In this document: piece after piece, positions 53,208 to 63,047 of the stretch
How positions within the stretch are numbered: the first letter of the stretch is position 1
Layout of the letters: the number at the start of each line of letters is the position of its first letter
DNA from: Chryseobacterium sp. CH21
Lineage (GTDB): Bacteria; Bacteroidota; Bacteroidia; Flavobacteriales; Weeksellaceae
DNA: 64,000 bases
NCBI RefSeq assembly: GCF_004119445.1
Contig: NZ_QICI01000071.1
Span: forward strand, 26,701-90,700
Reading direction: 5' to 3'
Notes under the pieces: model-generated
What the model was told of the DNA's origin: nothing
What the model saw: the letters and a program-made list of their open reading frames with translations, nothing else
Database searches by the model: none
Translations under genes and position numbers: made by a program

Positions 53208-55198
53208 ATGGATTTTAAGCTTCAATCAGAATATAAACCTACCGGAGACCAGCCTCAAGCTATTGAAAAACTTACCGAAGGAATAGAGATCGGTGAGAAA
53301 TATCAAACACTTCTTGGAGTAACAGGTTCCGGAAAGACCTTTACTGTTGCAAATGTTGTAAAAAATGTACAACGCCCAACCTTAGTACTGGCACACAATA
53401 AGACTCTTGCTGCACAGCTCTTTATGGAGTTTAAAGAATTTTTCCGGAAAATGCCGTGGAATATTTTGTCAGCTACTATGATTACTACCAGCCTGAGGCA
53501 TATATTGCCACAACAGGTACCTATATTGAGAAGGACCTGAGCATCAATGAGGAAGTCGAAAAACTACGTCTTTCTGCTACTGCTAGTCTTCTTTCAGGAA
53601 GGAGAGATGTTTTGATTGTTGCCTCAGTTTCCTGTATTTATGGTATCGGAAATCCTACGGAGTTTCATAAATCACTAATTTCCATAGCAATTGGCGAAAA
53701 AGTAACGAGAACGGCACTTCTTCATTCATTAGTTAATGCACTGTATGCCAGAACACTCAATGAATTCCAAAGAGGAACATTCCGTGTGAAAGGCGATGTA
53801 ATTGATGTTTTCCCTGCTTACGCTGATAATGCGATCAGAATTCAGTTTTTTGGAGATGAAATTGAAAAAATCCAAAGTTTTGACCCAGTTACAGGAAATG
53901 TAGAGGATAATTTTGATCAGATACAGATTTACCCTGCCAATCTCTTCGTAACATCGAAAGAAACTTTAAATGGTGCTATTAAAGATATTCAGGATGACAT
54001 GGTAAAACAGGTCGATTTCTTTAGCTCTGTTGGAAAACCATTAGAAGCAAAACGTCTTCAGGAAAGAACAGAGCTGGATCTTGAAATGATCAAAGAATTG
54101 GGCTATTGCTCAGGGATTGAGAATTATTCAAGATATCTGGATGGCCGTCTTCCGGGAACAAGACCTTTCTGCCTGATCGACTATTTCCCTAAGGATTTTT
54201 TAATGGTTATTGACGAAAGCCACGTTACCGTTCCACAAGTTCATGCCATGTATGGTGGTGACCGAAGCAGAAAGGAAGCATTAGTGGAATATGGTTTCAG
54301 ACTTCCGGCAGCAATGGATAACAGACCTTTAAAGTTTGAAGAATTTGAAGCCATTCAGAATCAGGTAATTTATGTTTCTGCAACGCCTGCAGATTATGAA
54401 CTGGAAAAAACAGGAGGAGCTTATATTGAGCAGATTATCCGACCAACAGGACTTCTTGACCCAATTATTGAGGTAAGACCTTCTTTAAATCAAATTGATG
54501 ATTTAATGGAAGAAATCCAAAAAAGAGCAGATGCTGATGAAAGAGTACTGGTTACGACTTTAACGAAGAAAATGGCAGAAGAACTTACTAAATACTTCAC
54601 CAAATTCGGAATCAGAACAAGATACATCCACTCAGATGTTGAAACATTGGAACGTATTCAGATCATGCAGGATCTTCGTTTAGGCCTTTTTGATGTACTT
54701 ATCGGTGTCAACTTATTAAGAGAAGGGTTGGACTTACCTGAGGTTTCATTGGTTGCCATTCTGGATGCTGATAAAGAAGGAATGCTTAGAAGCAGGAGAT
54801 CCATGATCCAAACCGTGGGACGTGCCGCAAGGAATGTAAACGGAAAGGCAATCATGTATGCCGACAAAATCACAAAATCTATGCAGGCTACTTTGGATGA
54901 AACCGAATATCGCCGTGCAAAACAAATGCAGTATAATAAAGATCATGGAAAGGAACCTACCGCTTTAAATAAAAAGATTTCTGAAAATCTTGTTGGAAGA
55001 AGTAAGGATTTTCCTGATCAGAAATATACTCAAAAAGAAATCATGCAAAAAGTGGCCGAAACAAAGGCTACTTATGCAAGTGAAGATATAGAGAAAATGA
55101 TTGAGCAAAAGCAAAAAGAGATGGAAGCAGCAGCTAAAAATCTTGATTTTATTAAAGCAGCCAAGCTGAGAGATGAAATTGTAGCTTTGAAAGCTTAA
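53208..55198 (+). CDS. uvrB: Excinuclease ABC subunit B (apparent frameshift)
   Basis: UvrB is the helicase-like damage-verification subunit of nucleotide excision repair. From 53208 (MDFKLQSEYKPTGDQPQAI) the frame carries Walker A LLGVTGSGKTFT, then shifts at the five-T run 53439-53443. One more T gives [23 protein letters not shown], the UvrB beta-hairpin, continuing in frame to 55198. The corrected length is 663, as usual. Later motifs are intact: DESHVT, LGVNLLREGLDLPEVSLVAILDADKEG, QTVGRAARN, and the C-terminal UVR domain. The break falls in a homopolymer in a strongly conserved gene. Confidence 0.92.
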
Positions 55199-55216
55199 AG
55201 CATGGGTTATAAAAAA

Positions 55217-55250
55217 GTTTCGGCGGCATCAAAGATGCCGCCGAAACTTT
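55217..55250. terminator. GC-rich bidirectional terminator after uvrB
   Basis: A perfect 14-bp stem GTTTCGGCGGCATC / GATGCCGCCGAAAC, loop AAA. It shares its core with the terminator at 37706, differing at three positions of each arm. It lies between convergent uvrB and DUF3820 genes. Confidence 0.85.
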
Positions 55251-55275
55251 ATACTGAAATAGGTTTATTTAATTT

Positions 55276-55512
55276 TTAGAATCCATTTCTTACCGATGCT
55301 CTTATGGGAGTCAAAAGATCCATCAGACCGTTTAATTTGATTTCATACACTGTTGAAAGCTGCATTCCCAGTTTTCCCTTTGGCATTCCGTTTTTATTAA
55401 ACCATTCTAAGTAACTGATCGGAAGATCAATCAGGACTGTTCCTTCGTATTTCCCGAAAGGCATTTTCATGACACAGATTTCTTTTAATATTTCAGGGTT
55501 GAGTCCTTCCAC
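55276..55512 (-). CDS. DUF3820 family protein
   Basis: This 78-residue protein carries the pattern MPFGKYEGTVLIDLPISYLEWFNKNGMPKGKLG typical of DUF3820, small proteins once linked to quorum-regulated virulence factors but without known activity. It has no signal and is likely cytoplasmic. It follows the AI-2E-family gene by 11 bases and may be cotranscribed with it. Confidence 0.85.
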   Translation of the reverse strand: MEGLNPEILKEICVMKMPFGKYEGTVLIDLPISYLEWFNKNGMPKGKLGMQLSTVYEIKLNGLMDLLTPIRASVRNGF

Positions 55513-55523
55513 GTTGTATATAA

Positions 55524-56602
55524 TTAAATTAATTTTTCCTTAATATCATCCTGACCGGGTAATTCAAGATCCGGAGGGGTTTCTTCATCCGAAAATTCAT
55601 TTCTGTATACCTGAACCAAGAGAAGGGTTAAAGAGATCAGAATGGGGCCGAAAATTAGTCCCATGAAGCCAAATAGATTCATCCCCATAATAATTCCGAA
55701 TACGGTATTCAATGGATGAATATTTTCCAGCTTCTTTAAAAGAGTAAAACGAAGCAGATTATCAGTAAGCCCTACCACCACAAGACAATAGATTGCTAAA
55801 CCAATTCCTTGTCCGGTATTTCCTTCTGCAATCATAAAGATACACACCGGAACATATATAATAGCCGTTCCTACTACTGGAATCACAGAGGCTGCAGCTG
55901 TTAATGCAAAAAGCAATGCTGCTCCCGGTGCCCCAAAAATCAGGTAACCGATGAGTGCAACAATCCCTTGTCCTATAGCAACAACTGGAATCCCAATAGC
56001 ATTGGCCATAATCAGTTTTCTCATTTTATCGCCAATCAAAGAGATGTTGGATCTCTTCAATGGAGCAGAAGAAGTCAGGATCTTTTCAAAAAGTCTTGGT
56101 CTCTCCAGCATAAAATAAAGAATAAAATACATGGACATTACTACGGTAAGGGTATTGAAAGTCCCACTGACTGCAGACGTAGAGTATTTTCCTACATTAT
56201 CTTTCAGTTTCGCCATATTCTCTTTGCTCAGAATATCAAACCCTGTTTTAGAGAAAATATAAGAATGGATTTTATCCAGGAAAACATTGAACTTAGCCAT
56301 ATAAGCCTGTGCATTTCCCAGTTTATCAATAATCAGATCAGCAATAAAATAGATCGGAAGAATAAGAACAATAAGACTTGCAAACATTAATGCAAAGGCA
56401 GCCAGTGACGGTTTCCACTTTTTTTCTTCCTGCAGATAAAAATTATACTTTCTGCAGACGACATAATGGTAATTGCCCCCAGAACCGAAGGAATAAACAA
56501 TGCCAGATTAAAACAGATTAATCCCGCCAAAACCAAAATAATGGCCAGCAATGACATTTGTTTTATCGCAACACTGCTTATTTGTTTGTCCTTATTCATC
56601 AT
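55524..56602 (-). CDS. AI-2E family transporter (apparent frameshift)
   Basis: This is a member of the AI-2E exporter/permease family, with roles ranging from AI-2 export to sodium-proton antiport. The substrate here is unknown. The N-terminal piece (56602 down) reads SLLAIILVLAGLICFNLALF to GAITI and then leaves frame at the AA pair 56465-56466. With one more base it continues YVVCRKYNFYLQEEKKWKPSL into the longer frame that starts at MFASLIVLILP. The corrected product is 359 residues with about eight helices and the family segment PVVGTAIIYVPVCIF. The C-terminal tail is acidic. Confidence 0.85.
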
Positions 56603-56616
56603 GTATTATTATATTT

Positions 56617-57345
56617 TTATTTGCTGAACATAATTTGTCTTGGTTTTCCTAAGAAAGCACAATAGGTAGAGTACATTACAATCATAATAAACGGAGCGGT
56701 TAAGATAATCCCGATTCCACAAAGGATAACCCCTGCAATAGAGATCAGGAATCCTAAAAACCCTGTTAATAAGAAAGTTCCGTAGTTTTCTTTAGCTATA
56801 TTGAAAGATTTTGATAAAGCTTCTGTAGCTGATGCGTTTTCAAATAACAGAATCGGATATCCTATTAAAAGGAAAGGATATACAAAAATGATAGGCAAAA
56901 CACACAATGCCAGAGCAATTGACGAAATAATCCACGCAAGAAAACTGTAAATCAAAATGTTTACAAAATTCTGACGGTATCCGATAAAAAGATCAGAAAA
57001 CTCAATCGGATTTTTAGTATTGTATTTATTCACCATGTAGATCAATCCTACATACAAAGGAGATAATAAAAGTCCGAAAAGGCTGGAAGCACCCATATAC
57101 AAAGGAAGTCCGGGAGCACTCCAGTAATTAAAGTCACCTCCTGAAGATTTCATCTCTTCAACCATGGATGCAGAGTCAAACCCTGTAAGCATTTGAATAA
57201 CAGTCCCTCCGATCAGGTAAATAATCATGGCTACAATTCCGTAACCGAAAACGCCCTTGTACATTTCAAAAGCATGAGAAATAATTGACCCCGTATCTCT
57301 GTTGGGTACAGAGCCTTGCTGATCAAATTCGTTAAATTCAGACAT
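56617..57345 (-). CDS. DUF975-like membrane protein A
   Basis: This is a 242-residue integral membrane protein with six hydrophobic segments. A polar N-terminus (SEFNEFDQQGSVPNRDTGSIISHAFEMYKG) and a mid-region (SFNIAKENYGTFLLTGFLGFLI, LCGIGIILTAPFIMIVMYSTYCAFLG) resemble the proteins at 12953 and 57419. Function unknown. It is 14 bases upstream of the AI-2E-family gene and probably in one operon with it. Confidence 0.7.
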   Translation of the reverse strand: MSEFNEFDQQGSVPNRDTGSIISHAFEMYKGVFGYGIVAMIIYLIGGTVIQMLTGFDSASMVEEMKSSGGDFNYWSAPGLPLYMGASSLFGLLLSPLYVGLIYMVNKYNTKNPIEFSDLFIGYRQNFVNILIYSFLAWIISSIALALCVLPIIFVYPFLLIGYPILLFENASATEALSKSFNIAKENYGTFLLTGFLGFLISIAGVILCGIGIILTAPFIMIVMYSTYCAFLGKPRQIMFSK

Positions 57346-57418
57346 AGTTTAAATATTTAATGATTTTACCAAATTTAGTTTTTTTTGGCAAAAGAATACA
57401 TTAAACGTGAATGAAATT

Positions 57419-58140
57419 TTAACTTTTCTCCGAAAAAACTGTTTTATAAAGAGCGTAAATCATCGCATTCCAGAAAGGGAATGTAAAAAGACCTCCTATC
57501 AAAAATAAAGCAAAACCTAAATACTTGAACAGGAAAGCAACAATGACGCACACCATTATTTCTACAAAATACATTTTAAGAGCTTTAAAGTTCAGAGAAA
57601 TGGCCTCGAAGATTCTTTTATTGGTAAAGAACATCAATGGAGCAACAAATAGGGTAACAGCAACCCAAATCACTGCCAGCACAACAGTAGGAAGGGTAAA
57701 CCTATAAATAAAAAACCAGAAGAGAAAATATCCCACATACTTAAAAAAGTTAAGCCCGTTGTACCCAGCAAACAGGTCTCCTATAACAATATTTTCTTTA
57801 AGATCAAGCTTACGGTAAATCTGGAACATTCCGAGATTCAATGGATACAGAAATGCTGTAGTTCCCCAAATCGCTAAGGTAAACATCTGATAATTTTCCG
57901 TTGCTGTAATGGCCTCCATTTTTTTCAAATAAACCTGAGTTCCCTGCATAAAAGCTTCCTGCAATTCTTTGTTATAAGAAAAAACGTCATATTTCTCCCC
58001 GAAAAGCATAACGGCAGTCAGCAATATTGCAAAAAGACGATGGAAAACATCAACTGAAAAACGAGTGTTTTATTCCAATAAAAAAATGCCTGCTTCAATA
58101 TAAAATCTATTCCCGGTTTCTGAGGATATTTGTTCTGCAT
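57419..58140 (-). CDS. DUF975-like membrane protein B (apparent frameshift)
   Basis: The open part (57419-58024) lacks an N-terminus. Reading from the ATG at 58140 gives QNKYPQKPGIDFILKQAFFY...LVFQLMFSIVF, then a stop. One more base in the five-base run at 58031-58035 joins it to ILLTAVMLFGEKYDVF and the rest. The corrected product is 240 residues, about the length of its neighbour at 56617, to which it is probably paralogous. It has six membrane segments and unknown function. Confidence 0.75.
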
Positions 58141-58176
58141 CATAAAAAAATTTATGCAAAAGTAAACATCAATAAG

Positions 58177-58184
58177 TATTTTTG
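58177..58184 (+). promoter_or_regulatory. pabB promoter -7 element
   Basis: TATTTTTG ends only five bases before the pabB ATG at 58189, implying a leaderless or almost leaderless transcript if that ATG is used. Confidence 0.5.
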
Positions 58185-58188
58185 CAGA

Positions 58189-59166
58189 ATGTTTTCAGTG
58201 AATCATCAAAAATTTATGGAAATGGATGAACTTTCTCTTCGGAAGGTTCCCTATTTTTTCGTCATCGACTTTCTCTCGGAGAACGTTGAAATATATCAGG
58301 AAAATGAAATTGAAAAAGAAGGTTTAATTATTGATTTCCAACATATTTCAAACACAAAAAAACCACAAGCATTAAACAAAAAAGTAGTATGGAAATCATA
58401 TCCTGAAACCTTGGAAAGCTTTCAGATAGGTTTTGATAAAGTTCAGAAAAATATTCGTTTAGGAAACTCTTATTTAGCAAATTATACTAGAAAAACAAAG
58501 ATAGAGACTAATTTAACCTTAGAAGAAATTTTTTCTCACTCAAATGCGAAGTATAAAGTATTTTATAAAGATTTTTTTGTATTTTTTTCTCCTGAAACTT
58601 TTGTAAAGATTATTGATGGTAAAATTCTTACTTATCCTATGAAAGGAACAATTGATGCTTCCATTGAAAATGCTGCAGAAATCCTGAAAAATGATAAGAA
58701 AGAAAAAGCAGAGCATTATACAGTAGTAGATCTGCTTCGGAATGATCTGAGCATGGTGGCTGATGATGTAAAGGTAGACCAGTTCCAGCATATTGATTTT
58801 ATCAAGACCCAACAGAAAGATCTGTATGCAATGAGTTCCGAGATTTCGGGCAAAATAAAACCTGAATTTGACGGGAAAATAGGAAGTATTATTCAGAAAC
58901 TGCTTCCTGCAGGCTCTATTTTAGGAGCTCCCAAACCTAAAACGCTGGAAATAATTCTGGACGCAGAAGGGTATGACAGAGGATATTACACGGGAGTTTG
59001 CGGCTGGTTTGACGGCCAAAATGTGGACAGCTGTGTGATGATACGCTTTATAGAAAAAGAAGGAGACCAACTTTATTTCAAAAGCGGGGGCGGAATAACG
59101 CATATGAGTACATTAGAAGACGAGTATCAGGAAATGAAAAATAAAATCTATGTCCCAATTCATTGA
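58189..59166 (+). CDS. pabB: Aminodeoxychorismate synthase component I / chorismate-binding enzyme
   Basis: This is a folate-pathway enzyme that aminates chorismate to 4-amino-4-deoxychorismate. It is about 325 residues, the short form lacking the full N-terminal domain. The catalytic motifs are clear: LTYPMKGTIDASIENAA, HYTVVDLLRNDLSMVA, LLPAGSILGAPKPKTLEII and YYTGVCGWFDG. The start at 58189 is used because upstream in-frame sequence overlaps the divergent gene; a Met at 58216 is a possible alternative. It overlaps the next gene, pabC, by 17 bases, giving the usual pabB-pabC pair. Confidence 0.88.
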   Translation: MFSVNHQKFMEMDELSLRKVPYFFVIDFLSENVEIYQENEIEKEGLIIDFQHISNTKKPQALNKKVVWKSYPETLESFQIGFDKVQKNIRLGNSYLANYTRKTKIETNLTLEEIFSHSNAKYKVFYKDFFVFFSPETFVKIIDGKILTYPMKGTIDASIENAAEILKNDKKEKAEHYTVVDLLRNDLSMVADDVKVDQFQHIDFIKTQQKDLYAMSSEISGKIKPEFDGKIGSIIQKLLPAGSILGAPKPKTLEIILDAEGYDRGYYTGVCGWFDGQNVDSCVMIRFIEKEGDQLYFKSGGGITHMSTLEDEYQEMKNKIYVPIH

Positions 59167-59776
59167 AAGCATTAAAGTAGAAGATCAGGAGATTTTTCTA
59201 TTGGATCTACATCAGAAACGTGTCAATCAAACATTTTCCCATTTCGGGAAAGAAGACTCTATTGATCTGGCCAAGATCTATAAAAATTTGCAGCATGATG
59301 AGGATGGTCTTTTCAAGCTAAGAATTGCCTATGATCTTGACAAAAGAATCAGGACTCAGATGATTCCTTATGCAATCCCTGAAATTCATGATTTCAAGCT
59401 GGTAGAAAATAACAGCTTTGATTATTCATTCAAGTTCGAGGATCGTAAAGAACTGGATAAAATGAAAGCGAAAGCCAAGGCAGAAGAAATTATTATTGTC
59501 AAAAACAATCATATCACTGATACCTCTTTCTCTAACCTGCTGTTTTTAAAGGGAAAAGACTGGTTTACCCCTTCTACTTATTTATTGAACGGAGTACAAA
59601 GACAACATCTTTTAAAGCAAAAAAAGATCAAAGAAACGGAGATTACTTTACAAAACATAAAGCAATTCACCCATTTCCAGATCATTAATGCATTGAATGA
59701 TTTCGATGATATGTTCATCTATCCTATCGACAGAATTATCAATCTGCCGGGGAATGAAGAATATCTTGATCTTTAA
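59150..59776 (+). CDS. pabC: Aminodeoxychorismate lyase-like class IV PLP enzyme
   Basis: This 208-residue protein of the branched-chain aminotransferase/PabC fold would release p-aminobenzoate from aminodeoxychorismate. Recognisable are the C-terminal features EEIIIVKNNHITDTSFSNLLFLKG and TPSTYLLNGVQRQHLL, and the Lys-rich segment before them (DKMKAKAKAEE) should hold the PLP lysine. It is shorter than E. coli PabC (269). Overlap with pabB supports the assignment. Confidence 0.82.
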   Translation: MSQFIESIKVEDQEIFLLDLHQKRVNQTFSHFGKEDSIDLAKIYKNLQHDEDGLFKLRIAYDLDKRIRTQMIPYAIPEIHDFKLVENNSFDYSFKFEDRKELDKMKAKAKAEEIIIVKNNHITDTSFSNLLFLKGKDWFTPSTYLLNGVQRQHLLKQKKIKETEITLQNIKQFTHFQIINALNDFDDMFIYPIDRIINLPGNEEYLDL

Positions 59777-59778
59777 AT

Positions 59779-61449
59779 CTATTTCATAAATTCAAAATAT
59801 GACTTCAGTACATCTGCACTATTCTTCCCGTGAGTATTTACTTCCAGGATTTTCGGCTTTGCATCAGGTTTGAAGAAATTCTCAAGAACTCTGTCTAATG
59901 TAATTTCATCCTCTACTCTGACATAGGAGAACCCGAAATGTTTTGCCAGAGACTCTGCATTCTTACGGTGTTTTGTAGCAATAAACTCATCCAGTGTATT
60001 CGGATTGGCATTTCCAGGCCCCGGAATGATTTTAAAAATATTTCCTTCACCGTTATTGAAGATCATAATTCTTACAAATGGAGGAATATATTGATTCCAA
60101 AGTCCATTAATATCATAAAAGAAACTAAGGTCTCCTGTGATCAGTAAAGTAGGATTTTCATTTTTGATGGCAAATCCCATTGCCGTGGAAGTAGAACCAT
60201 CAATACCGCTGGTTCCTCTGTTACAGTACATCTTTCTCTTCCCGAAGTCAAACAGCTGTGCATATCTGATTCCTGAAGAATTACTGAAATGAATATTATA
60301 GTTTTCAGGAATCGTTTGTGATGCCTTATTGAAAAAATAAAAATCTGAGAATTCAATGGTATTCAAAAACAGCTCGTGTTTAGCATCTTTTTTATCTCTT
60401 AAAACATCCCAAAGGTTAAAATAAGGTCTAGGCTCCAGATTGATAAATTTCAACAGTTTTGAGAAGAAAACCTCCGGTTTCACCTCCACCTTTTCTGTAA
60501 GGGAGAAATAAGTATCAGGCTGCCACACTTCATCAAGATGCCAGTGCTGTTTCGGGCGGGCACTTCTTAGGAATTGTTTTACCTTTTTGGAAACCACATT
60601 CTGCCCAATCGTAATCAACAAATCCGGTGCATATGTTTTATAATCTTCCTCTGTAAAGTTGAATATATAACGATCTATATGTCTAAAGAACTTTTCATGA
60701 TGTAAATTTGAATTGGCTTCACTCAATACCACTACAGAATGATTTTTCACCAATTGAGTCAATTGATTTTCCAGCTCCGGACTGTAATCTCTTGTTCCTA
60801 CCAATAGCAAAATTCTCTGTGAAGTATGCCATTCTGCAATCAGATTGGAAGGAATTTCATATTCTTTATGCTTGATTGTTTTTTCCACAGTAGGAAAAGT
60901 AGGAAGTTCTGATACCAGCTCATACAAAGGTTCTTCCAATGGAATATTAATATGTACAGGTCCTTGCTTTTCAAAGCAAAGTTCAATCGCTTTTTTAATA
61001 ATATCGAAATTAATATCTTCTGCATTCTCCTTACTGTCTTCCAAAAGCTGGAAATCACCGTAAGAATGCTGATGAAAAACATCCTTCTGTCTTATCGTCT
61101 GTCCATCAAATATATCAACAAAATCAGTTGGCCGGTCTGCCGTTAGTACCAAAAGTGGAACATTTTGATAAAATGCTTCAGTAACCGCCGGATAGTAATT
61201 CACCACCGCTGATCCGCTGGTACAGGTAATTGCTACAGGCTTTTTCTCACTTTTTGCCATTCCCATTGCTACGAAAGCAGCACTTCTTTCGTCTACAATG
61301 CTGTAACAGTTGAAACGATCTACCTCTGAAAAATGGATGGCCAAAGGAGCATTTCTTGACCCCGGAGAAATTACGATATCTGCAATTCCGTACTGCTGAA
61401 GAAGATGTGCAAGTATTTGGATACTTCTCTTAGAAGAATATTTTTTCAT
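59779..61449 (-). CDS. menD: 2-succinyl-5-enolpyruvyl-6-hydroxy-3-cyclohexene-1-carboxylate synthase
   Basis: MenD is a thiamine-diphosphate enzyme of menaquinone biosynthesis that joins isochorismate and 2-oxoglutarate. The 556 residues show DIVISPGSRNAPLAIHF near residue 22, ERSAAFVAMGMAKSEKKPVAITCTSGSAVVNYYPAV near 55-95 (catalytic Glu), CNRGTSGIDGSTSTAMGFA near 410 and LLITGDLSFFYD near 440. Menaquinone is the usual respiratory quinone in this group and would accept electrons from PoxB encoded at 18908. Confidence 0.95.
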   Translation of the reverse strand: MKKYSSKRSIQILAHLLQQYGIADIVISPGSRNAPLAIHFSEVDRFNCYSIVDERSAAFVAMGMAKSEKKPVAITCTSGSAVVNYYPAVTEAFYQNVPLLVLTADRPTDFVDIFDGQTIRQKDVFHQHSYGDFQLLEDSKENAEDINFDIIKKAIELCFEKQGPVHINIPLEEPLYELVSELPTFPTVEKTIKHKEYEIPSNLIAEWHTSQRILLLVGTRDYSPELENQLTQLVKNHSVVVLSEANSNLHHEKFFRHIDRYIFNFTEEDYKTYAPDLLITIGQNVVSKKVKQFLRSARPKQHWHLDEVWQPDTYFSLTEKVEVKPEVFFSKLLKFINLEPRPYFNLWDVLRDKKDAKHELFLNTIEFSDFYFFNKASQTIPENYNIHFSNSSGIRYAQLFDFGKRKMYCNRGTSGIDGSTSTAMGFAIKNENPTLLITGDLSFFYDINGLWNQYIPPFVRIMIFNNGEGNIFKIIPGPGNANPNTLDEFIATKHRKNAESLAKHFGFSYVRVEDEITLDRVLENFFKPDAKPKILEVNTHGKNSADVLKSYFEFMK

Positions 61450-61504
61450 ACAGCAAATTTAACTTATAAATAATGATTTTAAAATCATTTAAATCAAAAA
61501 AATG

Positions 61505-61512
61505 TAATTTTG
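61505..61512 (+). promoter_or_regulatory. -7 promoter element of oxygenase gene
   Basis: TAATTTTG matches TAnnTTTG, 21 bases before the ATG at 61533. This supports that start over the upstream in-frame ATG at 61473. Confidence 0.6.
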
Positions 61513-61532
61513 CTATTCGTAAATTTCTAAAA

Positions 61533-62483
61533 ATGGATAAAATACCTAGTGTAGACCTGCGTGATTTCCTTTCGGACAACCCGGAACGCAAACAGAAATT
61601 TGTAAATGAAATCGGAAAAGCTTATGAAGAAATTGGTTTTGTAGCCTTAAAAGGCCATTTTCTTGATGACAACCTAGTGGATGATTTGTATGGAGAGGTA
61701 AAAAACTTTTTTGAACAGCCAGTGGAAACGAAACAGAAGTATGAGATTCCAGGAATTGGTGGCCAGAGAGGTTATGTAGGATTCGGTAAAGAAACTGCAA
61801 AAGGTTTCAAAAAAGGAGACTTAAAAGAATTTTGGCACTTTGGGCAGTATTTGTCTGATGATTCAAAATACAGAACTGAGTATCCTGACAATGTAATCGT
61901 TGATGAACTTCCAAAATTCAACGAAGTAGGTAAAGAAGCCTTCCAAATGCTTGAGAAAACAGGACAATATGTTCTAAGAGCTTTGGCATTGCACCTTGGT
62001 TTAAATGAATTTTATTTTGATGACAAAATCGCAGAAGGAAATTCTATTTTAAGACCAATTCACTACCCTCCAATCACTGAAGAACCGGATGATGCTGTAA
62101 GAGCAGCGGCTCATGGTGATATTAACCTTATTACCCTTTTAATGGGAGCACAAGGTAAAGGTCTTCAGGTTCAAAACCACAATGGAGAATGGATTGATGC
62201 TATTGCAGAACCAGATGAACTGATGATCAATGTTGGAGATATGCTTTCAAGACATACCAACAACAAGTTGAAATCTACTATCCACCGAGTGGTAAACCCA
62301 CCAAGAGAAATGTGGAGTACTTCAAGATATTCAATTCCTTTCTTTATGCATCCTATCAGTGCAATGTCTTTAAATGCACTTGATAACTGTGTAAATGAAA
62401 ACAATCCTAAATTATACGAAGATACCACTGCAGGAGAATTCCTGCATGAAAGATTGATCGAACTGGGATTGATTAAAAAATAA
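61533..62483 (+). CDS. Isopenicillin N synthase-family 2-oxoglutarate/Fe(II) oxygenase
   Basis: This is a 316-residue non-haem iron oxygenase. It has an N-terminal DIOX_N-like region (IPSVDLRDFLSDNPERKQKF, IGFVALKGHF) and the jelly-roll core with iron ligands AAHGDINLITLL (HxD) and STIHRVVNP (distal His), plus RYSIPFFMHP (Arg-x-Ser binding 2-oxoglutarate). The substrate is unknown. Related flavobacterial proteins are widespread and not tied to beta-lactam synthesis. It is monocistronic with its own promoter and terminator. Confidence 0.88.
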   Translation: MDKIPSVDLRDFLSDNPERKQKFVNEIGKAYEEIGFVALKGHFLDDNLVDDLYGEVKNFFEQPVETKQKYEIPGIGGQRGYVGFGKETAKGFKKGDLKEFWHFGQYLSDDSKYRTEYPDNVIVDELPKFNEVGKEAFQMLEKTGQYVLRALALHLGLNEFYFDDKIAEGNSILRPIHYPPITEEPDDAVRAAAHGDINLITLLMGAQGKGLQVQNHNGEWIDAIAEPDELMINVGDMLSRHTNNKLKSTIHRVVNPPREMWSTSRYSIPFFMHPISAMSLNALDNCVNENNPKLYEDTTAGEFLHERLIELGLIKK

Positions 62484-62487
62484 AAAG

Positions 62488-62524
62488 AAACGGCTGTCTC
62501 AAACTAGAGGCAGCCGTTTTTATT
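62488..62524. terminator. Bidirectional terminator after oxygenase gene
   Basis: A stem of 13 bp with one G-T pair, core AAACGGCTG / CAGCCGTTT (62488-62496, 62511-62519), flanked by A and T runs. It also lies past the P3 stop on the minus strand. Confidence 0.8.
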
Positions 62525-62548
62525 ATATTTCGATTAGAAACTTTTGTT

Positions 62549-62821
62549 CTATCCTGTTATACAATAAAATTCAGGACACGGTGTGGGTTGAGTGAAAGTT
62601 CCCCACGGGCAGATACAGATATACGTATCACCACCACCTCCAGGATTTCCTCCTCCCCCAGGTTCTCCTCCGTAAGGCACACATTTTCCACCTGAGCAGA
62701 TTTCTCCGGCGGAACAGCCTCCTTCTCCCGGTCCTCCACCTTCAAAACAATAAGCAGGAAAGTCTACTCCTGCAACAATACTTTTTTGGTCTTCTCTTGA
62801 AAGTTTTTTTTGGTTTTTCAT
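62549..62821 (-). CDS. Leader peptide P3 with Gly- and Cys-rich core (bacteriocin-like)
   Basis: This is a 90-residue peptide. The leader MKNQKKLSREDQKSIVAG ends in AG rather than GG at 17-18, still typical of C39-processed leaders. The core has eight Cys (25, 36, 42, 47, 69, 71, 82, 87) around a Gly/Pro-rich spacer at 51-64, with CSAGEICSGGKC and YICICPWG. It has no sequence relation to the P1/P2 cores, but it has the same upstream element at the same distance, so it is probably coregulated. No exporter nearby. Confidence 0.75.
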   Translation of the reverse strand: MKNQKKLSREDQKSIVAGVDFPAYCFEGGGPGEGGCSAGEICSGGKCVPYGGEPGGGGNPGGGGDTYICICPWGTFTQPTPCPEFYCITG

Positions 62822-62840
62822 AGTTTTTGATTTTTTGGTA

Positions 62841-62864
62841 TTTCCTACTCTATAAGCTTTTCGG
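62841..62864 (-). promoter_or_regulatory. Conserved 5' leader element upstream of P3
   Basis: On the minus strand: CCGAAAAGC, four bases, AGAGTAGG, AAA, ending 19 bases before the P3 ATG. It is the third copy of the element found before P1 and P2. TAGTGAAATA lies further upstream, as for P1 and P2. Confidence 0.7.
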
Positions 62865-63047
62865 ATAACGCTGACTTAAAAATAGCACTTATTTCACTAA
62901 TAATCAAACATTTAAATAAAAACAAATATAAACCGACTTAAAATACAAGCTCATATATTAAATTTCATTTTTAACCAACAGTATATTGTTTAATTAAAAT
63001 TATTTTGATTAATTTTACTATACCTACAAATTTTTAATTAAAACAAT

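Noticed and set aside
61533..62483. Isopenicillin N synthase in a beta-lactam cluster
   Set aside because: The family name covers many 2-oxoglutarate oxygenases. No peptide synthetase or cyclase gene is nearby.
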